From the NCBI GenBank assembly GCA_018340805.1, contig JACMZG010000004.1:1-64000 (forward strand): 64,000 nucleotides of DNA, given 5' to 3'. The position numbers were made by a program, and so were the translations under genes. Within the stretch, counting starts at the first letter, position 1; every line of letters begins with the position of its first letter. Below are positions 24,901 through 36,900 of this stretch, one piece after another. Below the pieces are notes generated by a model. The model had not been told where the DNA came from, did not search any database, and saw only the letters and a list, made by a program, of their open reading frames with translations. This DNA is from Microvelia longipes (lineage: Eukaryota > Arthropoda > Insecta > Hemiptera > Veliidae).

Positions 24901-27900
24901 TAAATCTTCAGTTTCTTTATAGGTCATAAGAAGTAGCTGCTTTCTTAAGTACAACTGACCGGCTATACTTCTCTTTTGAAAAACGTTACTTAGACAGTCA
25001 ATAATATCTTTTGGAGTGTCTTTATCCATGACATACTCAAGAAAGCAATCTGAAATTCTTTCAATTATTAGCGACTTACATTTCTTTTCGCTTCTTTTAA
25101 TTTCTAAAATATTTTTGTTACCTGATTCTTCAGCTTCATTTGTAGCTAATGGTCTTGAAAGCCCTCTAGCTTGAATAATCTCATCAGAAGTATTCTTTAA
25201 GAATTGATTTAGTTCCTTTTCTTCCAAACATATTTTCAGTCTAAATAACCAAGCTGTATAATTTTTGCTATCCAGCAATGGCAGACTCTTATGTGGTTCA
25301 TTTATTTCACTGTGATCTGGGCCCATAACCTGTTATGATATATGAGAACAGAGTGATGATGAACTAAATTATATTGTCAGAATGAAATATAAAATAAATA
25401 TAAAATTAAAATAAAACTTTCTGTCGACAGTTGACAAGACAGCTGCCAACAATTTTTATAAAATTCGTATGGTATTCTATCAAGCCCTGGTGCTTTGTTG
25501 TTCTTAGCTTGTTTCAAGACATTTTTTAGTTCTACCAGGTTAAATGGCTTATCTAGATATTTATTTGTAATTAAGGGCTCGGCATAGGAAATGCTGCTAC
25601 TGAAAGTAGATTTTAAGAAGAGGTTAAGAAGAGTCCGGAATAATATAAGAGCTAGATATTTTTATTTCTAAAAGTGTTATCTAAATTCCAGAACTCCTCT
25701 GAACCCCGCACTTCTGAGAGTTTAAGTATGAAAGTGTTTTTCCAACCCACCTCTTTTTGTTTACACAGGTTTTTAAAGTAAAGGTTACATGAGAAATAAC
25801 AGTTTTTATTATCAAAGCTATCATTCTTTTGAAAATGATGCAATGCATTGAATGACTCCCGTCTAGCTATCTCACAATCCCAGTCATACCACGGCTGTCT
25901 TGGTGCAAAGTAAGGGTCAGAGGGCTCTTTAGAAATTTCATTGACACCAGCAGCTGATTTTATTGTAGATGTTATACACTCTACACAGCTCTCTATTGGT
26001 TTATTCATTATACTATCTTCATATTTTTAACCAAACACCCCTGTGGGCCAACATATGTATATTCTCCTTTGGGTCATTTTTTGTTCTGCCATTCATTAAA
26101 ATTAGACCAGAATTTTCACACATTATTTACTATAATATGTTTTGAGAATTTTCTAGAATTACTCCCCAATTGAATCTCTTCTGGTTACTCCCCTCATAGT
26201 TTTGTTGGGGAGTAACCATCTGAAGAAGGTTACTCCCAATATATGACTTTAAGATGTCATATTTTTGTCTTTCCCCCTATTCTAACCTCAACCAAAGCCT
26301 CAATGCTTTTCTACATCCCCGGGTAAGCGCATAATAACAAGGTAAAATATATAAAGATTAGTAATAAAATCAAAAAACTAAGGGGAGTAACCCTATCTGT
26401 CAAAAGGAAGTAACAATCTAAAGAAGGTCACATAAATAAAAAAGCAGTATAGTACTCCCCAAAAAGGGAGTAACTATCTAAAGAAGTGCTGTTTGTTCAT
26501 GATAAGCTTGACAAATAATTAGTTATTTTCAATTTATGGTAGTGATTGAGAGCAATTATCAGGTAGTATTCGTTGGTGAAGGTTAATTTTTATTTATTTT
26601 TTTTTATATAATTTTACAATCATCAAATTTACAAGCAATTCTTGGTTTAGTAAAAGAAATCACTTAACATCACAAATGAGAAAAAAAACAAAAAAAATTA
26701 CAAATTATTAAAGTTCAAATTAAAATATTCATTCAGTTCTTACATAAGATTAAGCAATAATACTTCTTTGACTTTGTTTAAGCATTTTTGAGATTTTAGA
26801 GCTCTTAGACCATCAGGTAGGTGATTATATATTTTTATTTCCATGAAACTAGGACCTTTGTAGGTTTTATTGAGTCTTACTGATGGTAGTTTGAGGTCAC
26901 AACCTCTCCTAGTCTCGTAGCGATGGAGATCACCTTGTTTTTGTTTAGAGCCCAAATTCCACAAAACATGCTTTAAACATTCCATAATATATAAGCCATA
27001 GACTGTCATAATTCTCCATTTGACAAAGAGAGGTTTGCAAGTTTCTATTTGTTTAACTTCCTCTAGTCTACGGATAGCTCTTTTTTGTAGCAGAAAAACA
27101 TCTTTAGTTGATGAGCAAGAGCCCCACAGTCTTAAACCGTATCGTAATCTGCTTTCAAAGTTAGAGAAGTAAACAATTTTCAAAACTTGCTGAGATATAA
27201 TACTTTTCAGTCTTACTAGGAGAAATATGACAGTACTAAGCTTATTCGTGAGATTACTTGTATGATGGTTCCACAATCATTTCTGATCTAATGTTACTCA
27301 AGAAGTTTAGCACAATTATTCTGGCTGTGCTCGACAAGATCTCTTCTTAAGGAGAAACAAATAATGCTAGTCTTGTCTTCATTAAGATGAAGACTATTAG
27401 CTTGGAACCAATCATTTATTACTTTTTTTAGTGTTATTTACATTAATTTGTGAAGATTTTTTAGCTTTCAAGGTAACTGAGGAATCGTCAGCAAATTGAT
27501 ATATTTCAGAGTCATGGTCCAGTTTGGTATTTACAATATACAGATCGTTAACGAAAAGAATGAATATAAAATATTTGTGCCTTTTACGCTTATTCCACAA
27601 ATTTCCTTAGCTGTGTTTACTTCTAACAAAGGATTAGTAATAGATTTGTAGGGCAAACCAGTTTTTACTTAAATAACTTCTCCTCCATAGCCCTTACTAT
27701 TAATATAAATAATAGTAAGGTTGATTCAAACTTACTATTAATATAATTAATAATAAGGTTGATTCAAACTTACTTTTAATATAATTAAAACAAGGAGCAA
27801 CCAAAAAATTATAGTAATGGTTAATAGTAACTAACCAAAAATAACTACCTTTATCCTGGAATAACTTAAATGTAACTACCTCTAACCAGTATTAACCCAA

Positions 27901-30900
27901 AAGCAACTATTCAAAAGGAAATTATGTCACTTTTATGTTCTTTGACACATCACTTGGTGCCGTGATGAATTAGAGTTCACGAAACAGAGTGGGACATGAC
28001 AGTATGTCGAGCCATCAATGATAGGAATGTCAAACGATGAAGCATTTCTCAGATGTAGCATTGGATTTTGCTTGTTACATTTACTAGGTGTCTCTTACAT
28101 GATTATATTGTTTCAACTACTCATGTTTTGCAAGACTTGGTAGTATTGAATGTTATAAAAATAGATAATATTATTGATTGTAATTGATAGATACTGGATG
28201 GGACGAAATAATTAAACTACCACTTCTCTAAATGACTATATTTCGCCTGCTCCCAGGCATATTCATGTCTCATTTAGAGAAGTGGTAGTTTAATTATTTC
28301 GTCCCATCCAGTGTCTCAATTACAATCGCTTATAGAATGGAGACTAATACTAATAATATTAAGATAATATTATTATTGTGTTGATTGTTGTGTTCAGATA
28401 AGAGCATGGAGAGGGTGTACAAGGATGGAAGAGGCAAGGTATTTGATGGCCTTATTAAATGGTTGAAATCTGATGATGATGACTTGCAAATCTCTGGCGT
28501 CCTTGCCATGGCCAACTTTGCTAGATCAGGTAACTCCAGTGTTGCCTCAATAATATGCATCTGACCAATTTGTTACTTGTTGATAGTGTTGCACAAACAA
28601 ACTACATCACTTAAATTCACAATTATCTTTTTTTTAACTCAATATGAGGCATAGAGATATTACTATATATTACCATCTTTTTGGGCCTCTGTATAAATAA
28701 CATCATTGAAACCTCCTCTAGTAGTGTGCAAATGCTATAATAATTTGTTTTGTCAGCATTGTTTTGTATTAAAAACATACTATATTATACATTTCTGTAA
28801 TTTTATAATACAGAAGAAGAAGGTGAATAATACACACTAGATACACTAATACACACTAGAAGGTGTTCTAGTTACTTTTTTGATGTTTCAAAATTTAGGC
28901 CCTCTATATTAATAATATCTCTATGATACCAGGTATTATCTTATCAGAGTTACCAACTTTATAAAACTTATACATAATAAAGAACATGTCAAACTCACTG
29001 CAGCTCTACTTATTAAACTCTTTACATTGGTTTGTATGATATGGGAAACAATTTTTTTGTTCTGTTTTCAGATAAGCACTGCATACAAATGGTTAATCTT
29101 GGAATTAGTAAAACATTATTGGAAATATTGAGACAAAATAACTCTCCCAGTGCCAAGATTAGGCTTCAACATGCTCTCCTTAGTGCACTCAGGTTTGTTC
29201 CCGCAGCATTGTGCCAAGTTTCATTCTTTTGTAAAATAAAATGTTTTTTGGGTCACTAATACTGTTTAATTAAAAAAAAACTTTTTATTATTTTATTACT
29301 AATTTTTGTTGGCATTTTTTTTATTAAAAAAGGTGTTTATTAATTAGTGCAAAATATAAGATCATTAATATTTTAAAAAAATCAGGTACAGAGTACCTTG
29401 GGAATTAAATAGTTAAGATCTTGTTCAAATGTATTTTAATGGGTTCCACTGAGGAATGATGACAAGGCCAAAGGTCTTGTGACCAGTAAAACAGGCTACA
29501 GGGTATAAAACCTCAGACTCCTTTCCATTCCATACATTCAAAGGGTTCTTACTATTCATTGAGGCTGAAAGTTATTAACTGATATAACTTCATTAGTTAA
29601 GAGCCCACCTGCTGATGATGGCTTTGCAAAACTCGGTTGTATCAAATGATTTATCTAATAGATTTGTATTGTTGTTGTAGTTGTATTTTGAATCAATCCC
29701 TTGAAGGAATGAATGTATGTCAGTGCCATCTTAATACAATTCCTCCCCTATCTAAATTGAGATTTCAACTCAAAACAAAAACTAACATTATAATCTGTTA
29801 TCAGCTTACAATGAATCTTAGAATAATACTATTTATAGAAGGAGCACTACTGATAACACGAAAGGCGGTTCACTGGTGCACCTAAGTAATGCTGCCACCC
29901 TAACAATATACAATTTTCTAAAAAAAAGTTGGCAATACTTCTAGTTGCTGAATTATTATGTTCTAGAATAGAATAGAATAAGTTTATTGTTTTCAAGTAT
30001 TACACTTATGCAAATAAGTTGACTTAACATAATAGTAAAAAATGACAGAATATTAAAACATGTGCAACTGCACAAAAATAAACTGATCTTAACTTAAGCA
30101 AATAAGAATTATTATGTTCTATTATTAATTAATGATTGATTATTCATAAAATACTAATAAAATATCGGTGCATTACAATATTTTAAGCATTTTAAATTGT
30201 AGTCTAACGTATTTATTAAAATTATTTATAAAAAATAGTCCTCGTTAACTAAATGTAGATTCTTGTATTCCGCCACCCTTTTGCTATCTAAGACCGGTTT
30301 TATTAAATACTCAGCAGGTGTTTTAAGTTATAATATTTGTTCTTTACGGCCTTTCTTCATTAATAGATATTTAAGTAATGTTTTGTTGTCTGGTTGGCAG
30401 CATTACTTAAGTGCACCAGTCAACAGGCTTTCGTGTTATCAGTGAAATTACATTGTGTTTGCGGTCCTGTGCTCCTTCTATATATATAGTATTATTCTAA
30501 GCAATTTATCATGTAACTGTGTTGTTGTTAGGAACTTGGTAATTCCGAGTGCTAATAAGGGGATAGTGCTTGGTGAAGGCCTGCTAGAAGCTCTCTACCC
30601 TATGTTTAGTATTTCTACATACCCAGTTGTATTTAAACTTCTTGGCACTCTCAGGATGGTCATAGATGGACAAGGTAAGATTTTATTGTATTTTTATTGG
30701 GCTGAACTTCGGTATACGGTGCACCCTGTTATCAATACTATATATCGATATATTTTTAGTTTAGAGATATGACGTAGGAATAATCGATATATGCCTTTTC
30801 TTTTACGTTTATGAACATATTTTATTATTTTTTTAAATGTTTTTTGTTGTTTGTGTTTTTATTTATTTGTTGTAAAATTGTTTATAACTATTTTTATATT

Positions 30901-33900
30901 TTATTTATGTTTTTAAAATGTTTTAACTATGTTTTCATAAGAATAATCGATGATACACCACATCTAATTTTATGTTACGCGTATTTTTGTGTTTGTTATT
31001 TTCAGGTTTTTTATTATATTTTTGTTGTTAATGTTTTCATTTATTTGTTGTTTGGTTTTTTTAATGTTTTAATTATAATTAATAATTTAACGACGCTGCT
31101 TATCTTTTAAGAGCTCAGTTCTCGTTTACGTGTCGCGTAACTAAAAATATATCGATATATAGTATTGATAACAGGGTGCACCGTATACCGAAGATTTACC
31201 TTTTTATTGTAGATAATATATCATATCGAAAGACCCATTGAGGTTATGTAATATAAATAACTGCTCTGTAGAGTAATCCAAGAATAGGTAAATAAAGTAT
31301 CTATACTAAATAGTAGGTTAATTAATTTACTTCGTGCACTATAAAGATTGGAAAGTGATTGTTACTAACGATTGTTCTTAGCACTCCAGAGAATGGCTGA
31401 TGATGACCGGATGCGGCGGAAAGTTAACTCTCTAGTAAATTTATTGACATACTTTTTAGTGGAGAGACTTTATTTACGAAGTCTATTCTCTTCTTATTTA
31501 AAATTTGAGGACTAAGCACTCCTCCAGTGAGTAAATGCTGAACTTTTCAGCTTAGACATGATGTTGCTTTTGAGTTCTACATCTTGTAGACTTTTGGTTC
31601 GGTGGTTGTAAAGCTTTACAGACCTGAAGTTGATGCTGTTTTGTGTCGTAGTCACTCTGCACTGATTTACATTCAGGTTTTGCTTTTTTCTTGTATTGTA
31701 TAATAATGATTTCATTAAATTACTCTAATTCATTCTAATTATTGGTTTTCGCTTATAATAATTTTATTTTTACGGGATTGAACGTAAGTAACATATATAC
31801 TTTTTTTCTTTGTTTTGAAAATGTATGTGATTTTTGCAATTGCAAAAATGTTGACATGTTTGCCATTGCAAATCTTAAACAATAAAGCTTTTATTTATTT
31901 ATTTAACGGAAAATTCTGGTGAATTGGCATTCAAGCTGGGCGAATTTTCTTTAAAATCAGAGAGAGGGCAATATGGTGAACGCCAGCAGTAGGTGAAGAG
32001 ACAACACCGCAGAGTACACAGGGAATAGTCCTGTGTTAATAAGATGGTTTTAACCAAATTCCTTTGTAATTTGATAAATAAACATCATTTGAAGAATTAG
32101 TTACTGTCGATACTTGCTGTTGCAAGTATCGACGGTAGCTGATTATTCAATCGCTTCTTCAACTTGCGGTAAATACAAGATTTTTAATGAACATGATATT
32201 GTTTTAGTTGTTGCTGCCAGTGAGTTGGGTATGAAAGCCAATGTAGTGAGTAAACTAGTTGAATGGAGTAAATGTGAGGATCATCCAGGAGTGCAGGGGG
32301 AAGCTAACAGACTCCTCGCATGGATAGTCAAGAACAGCAGGTATGTAGATCTGTTCGCATAGAGATACTATTACTAGAGGGGCCCTATTTGGTTGCAAGA
32401 ACAGCAGGTATGTAGATCTGTTCGCATAGAGTGGCCTAGTATTACTAGAGTGGCCCTATTGGTTGAGTTTTGAAACATCAAAAAAGTAACGTGACCACTT
32501 TCGGCTATCAATATAATCAAATAAACAGAAAAAAGTACAAACTCTTACATAGTAGAAAGTTTAAAATACAAATCAAAAAACAAACAATAAATGTGTTTAA
32601 AAGACAAAAACAATTAATATATTATAACCTTCACTCACTCTTTAAAGGAAGTTTTATATTTGATAATATTTGTAGCGAAAGTGGTCAGGTTACTTTTTCC
32701 ATTGTTCAAAATGTTACCTATAGAGTTCCTCTAGTAATGCTATCTCTATGCCTACAGTAATACATAAACCAAGTAGGGAAACTCCTATACTAACCCATAG
32801 AGATATATTACTTAAGAGGCCCTATAGGTTAAATTTTGAAACATCAAAAAAGTAACCTAAACAATGTTAAAAATACAAATCAAAACACAAACAATGTGTG
32901 GGAAGCCAAAATGAATTGATTTATTATAACCTTAACTCACTCTTGAAGGAGGTTTCAATGAGGTTACACAGAGCCCCTGAGGGCCCCAAAAAATGTTTCA
33001 GGCCTCTCAATGTATTGAGATAGGCTATGCCCCCCTCTAGTATGTATCTCTATGTCTGTTTGTAAGGTCCATTTTAACAAAAATGATAACAGTTGACACA
33101 TTTTAACTGGATAGCAGTTTTGACAACACTGGTGCCAAAACAGTTACAATTCCATTTCCATTTACAAATAAGTGGTCACTTGTTTCCTTAGAATAATACT
33201 ATATATAGAAGGAGCACTACTGATAACACGAAAGTCGGTTCATTGGTGCACCTAAGTAATGCTGCCACCCTAACAATATACAATTTTCTAAAAAAAAGTT
33301 GGCAATACTTCCGGTTGCTGAATTATTATGTTCTATTATTAATTAATGATTGATTATTCATAAAATACTAATAAAAATATCGGTGCATTACAATATTTAA
33401 AGCATTTTAAATTGTAGTTTAACGTATTTATTGAAATTATATATAATAAGTAGTCCTCGTCAACTAAATGTAGATTCTTGTATTCCGCCACCCTTTTGCT
33501 ATCGAAGACCAGTGTTATTAAATACTCAGCAGGTGTTTTAAGTTATAATATTTGTTCTTTACAATCTCTCTTCATTATTAGATATTTATGACACATATTC
33601 AAAATAATGTTTTGTTGTCAGGTTGGCAGCATTACTTAAGTGCACCAGTCAACCGGCTTTCGTGATATCAGTGGAATTACATTGTGTTTACGGTCCTGTG
33701 CTCCTTCTATATATAGTATTATTCTAAGCTTGTTTCAGTAGTTTTCACTGACTAATCCTTTAGTCAAGACAACTGTCAATATGAATCATGCATTTTTTGC
33801 CTCTACTTAAGATCCCTATTTCTCTTTCTCTTTCTACTTGCTCTTCCCTTTTTACTTTCCCTCATTTATACCTAAGGTATATAGGAAAAGTATAGTGTTT

Positions 33901-36900
33901 GCAAAAAATCCCCAAAACCAGGATTACACCTGCATTATTAGGTTTTTTATGACCTCCTGTGTGGTTTTTACAAAGTTGTCTGTCTCTATGCGTGTTTGTC
34001 TGTTATCATCGGAGGTCCCAGAGTACTTATGCAAGTGAGTTGAAACTTGGTACAAAAATCAATCTTTACCAGTCTTACAGGCCTAGTTGTGCAATCTGGA
34101 AATAGTTATTTATGCAACAAGGGATGAAAGTAAGTTTTACAGCTCAAGTTAAAGTTTCGTCCTAAGGCAGCGCCGAAGGAGGAAACTTCATTAGCTCACG
34201 AGGCCGGTAGGCCGAGGGAGATAAACTAGTAGCTCCGAGGCTTGGCGAGGGAGATAACGAGAGCTGAAAACTTTCATCCCTTGTTGCATATTAAATTTTA
34301 TCTACGACTAGAGAACTAATACTAACAACTATTAATATATTCTTCAGCTCCTTAATTGTTATTGTATTAGTTTAGTTTATTCTTACCATGTCAATTACTC
34401 TGATGAAGAGAGAATAAAGCCACTATCTTCACATTATTTTATTGTAAGCTGTCGATAGAATAATGTGTAATACTATATTTGTAATTTAAACATTAGCGTG
34501 TGTATATTGTATATTCTACCCGTAGTACCAACATAACACCGAAAAAAATCCTCAAAATTTCCTAAAATTCCTAAAAATTGTACTAAAAAAAATTCTGTCA
34601 AGTTGGCAACACTTTCACTTTTCCTCCTAGGGAGTAAAAGTACATTTACAGTGTGAGATAACAAGACTGTAAGTAGAACTTACAATTAAAGGAGTAGATA
34701 AAGAATTTTTATATGACTTTATTAACCAGGAATAATGTCTTGTAAAAATTTTGAAAATTCATAACACTGAAAAATGTTTCAGTTGATTTGGGATTTGGCA
34801 CACTTTTAGTGTATGTAAGACCAAATTGTGCCAAGTTTCATCTCATTATCAGCATTAGTTCTTTTTAATTGAAACACTTTTGTATATTTTTTTAAAAAAT
34901 CAAAAAATAATCCTATCGAGTTGAAATTTGGTACAAGTAAGCATATACCGGTACTTCTTTAGATCGTTACTCCCCCAGATGGTTACTCCCCAAAGGGAGT
35001 AACCAAGGATTGATGTAGATAGTTACTCCCTAATAACAAAGTAAGAAAAGAAAGGTTTAAGGGCAAAATGTTGATTTAAAAACAAAGAAAGGGAAAGTTA
35101 ATAGGAAAGGGCTCCTCTAAAAGTGGCCCTCTTGCCATATAAATACTCATGGGCGACAGTATAGACAAAGTATTGAATATAAGAATTTAATATAATAAAT
35201 TGGAGATATTCAACCTTTAATGAGCAGTATGTGATATACATGGACACATGAGGGGTACCTTTTCTTTAAAAGTACCACAAAAGGAATATTGGAAAAAACT
35301 ATAGAAAAAAAAAATAAGTAGTAAAATCATAAATAAATAGGTAAATATTTATAGAAATAATAATTATTGAATAATAAAGTACTTAAATTAGTAATAAAGT
35401 GATAAATAATTATAATAAATAATGTGTAAGTAATATATGAAGAGTTTAAGTAAAAATATAAAACACTAAAACCTAAAACTAAGAGCAATATACATAGACA
35501 ACAGAGAAGCATATTTGATAAAAGCACAACAAATAAAAGAGTTACAGAAACATAAAAGTAAAGGCATTCTAATGTTTTACTTACTTTAAAAACACTTGTA
35601 TAGTTATAAATATCAATATCAATTCGATTTTTACTTAAGATAAAACGTACACAATGAGTTTTCCATGGTCAAATAAAAATGAACTGTGATTATTTTACTA
35701 ATAGATTAAAGATATTAATAGGTTTAAGGTATTTGTTAAAAATTAAATGAAAATGTCAAACTGAAATGACAAATGACATTAAATAATTGGAAATATGGGA
35801 AAAAATACATAACTTGGTACAAATCTAACGCATGAGATGAGCATGAGTTATAAAGTATAAGATAGCGATGTACAGAAGTAGCTATCTGAAAAAGATTACT
35901 CCTTACATAGCGGGGTGGGGAGTAACCATCTGAAGAAGGTTACTCAGGGACCTTCTTTAAATGGTTACTCCCCTCATAGCATTGTTGGGGAGTAACCATC
36001 TGAAGAAGGTTACTCAGGGACCTTCTTTAAATGGTTACTCCCCTCATAGCATTGTTGGGGAGTAACCATCTGAAGAAGGTTACTTCAGAGACCTTATTTA
36101 AATGTGGTTACTCCTCATAGAGTTGTTGGGGAAGTAACCATCTGAAGAAGGTTACTCTCAGGGACCTTCTTTAAATGGTTACTCCCCCCTCATAGCATTG
36201 TTGGGAGTAACATCTGAAGAAGGTTACTCAGAGACCTTATTTAAATGGTTACTCCCCTTAGTTGCCAGTTAGATTTTAGAAGGCCAGTGCCCTTAGTTGC
36301 CCCTTAGATGCCATATCTTTGTCCTTCCCTCTATTCTAACCCCAACAAAAGCCCAATGCTTTTCTACATCCCGGATAAGAGCGTATAATAAGGTAAAAGA
36401 TATGAAGATTAGTAATAAAATCAAAAAAACTAAGGGGAGTAACCAAAAAAGGAGTAACCAATCTGAATCTGTCAAAGGAGTAACAATCTAATGAAGGTCA
36501 CATAAATAAAAAAAAGCAGTATAGTACTCCCCTAAAAGGCAGTAACTATCTAAAGAAGTGCCCATATACCCAGCGACGGATGGGAAGGTTCAAAAACGGC
36601 GGCGGAATTGTTTACCACCAGCGCCACCCCCCCCCCCATTTCCTCCTATTCTTGGTGAGGAGCGAGGGCGTATAAACACTATTTTGTCTTGAAAGCAAAA
36701 AATACTCCTTAAACATTATGTAGCAGCAATTTGCTGCATAATATAAATAAAAATATTCTCAATGATATGATTAGGTAGTGACTTTAGTTCTATTAAAAGT
36801 ATTGAACGAATTTATATTCATTTTTGAACGACAATTTCATTTTTTATCCTGAAAATGAGTAGTATTGATTTCGTTTTTATCTATTAGACACTATTAAAGA

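Larger units (their letters stand above)
21215..25451 (-). mobile_element. Copia-type LTR retrotransposon (Copia-1), 4237 bp
   Basis: Two 121-bp LTRs (21215-21335, 25331-25451; TGTTATGATA...GCCAACA) differ at two positions. A 5-bp TSD ATTTT lies at 21210-21214 and 25452-25456. Inside the 5' LTR end (minus strand) is GGTTATGGGCCCAGATC; this motif just inside the LTR, overlapping the start codon, recalls Drosophila copia, which is primed by a fragment of initiator tRNA-Met. A polypurine tract GAGGGGAGGTG precedes the 3' LTR. Domains on the minus strand: gag, zinc knuckle, protease, integrase, RT, RNase H, in Copia order (integrase before RT). Several frameshifts. It is inserted in the RT of a LINE within a vimar intron. 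Confidence 0.95.
19700..26050 (-). mobile_element. Jockey-like LINE, split by Copia insertion
   Basis: Two blocks, 19700-21214 and 25452-26050, are one minus-strand LINE ORF2. The right block reads PWYDWDCEIARRESFNAL (pre-RT) and LVELKNVLKQAKNNKAPGLD (RT start); the left block resumes NAPEPFLNSIL and carries the rest of the RT (20523-21164) and C-terminal region to about 19730. The 5-bp ATTTT duplication marks the break. The endonuclease and ORF1 were not found upstream of 26050. Confidence 0.82.

Noticed and set aside
28330..28560. 76-codon minus-strand ORF
   Set aside because: Antisense shadow of vimar exon 6; splice sites and homology support the plus strand.
30811..31110. 99-codon Phe/Ile/Tyr-rich ORF resembling a membrane protein
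   Set aside because: It lies wholly inside the T-rich interior of a MITE; the other copy has no matching frame.
35890..36260. CRISPR-like array of regularly spaced repeats
   Set aside because: The whole unit repeats, with no unique spacers, and it lies inside a eukaryotic inverted-repeat element; it is a minisatellite.
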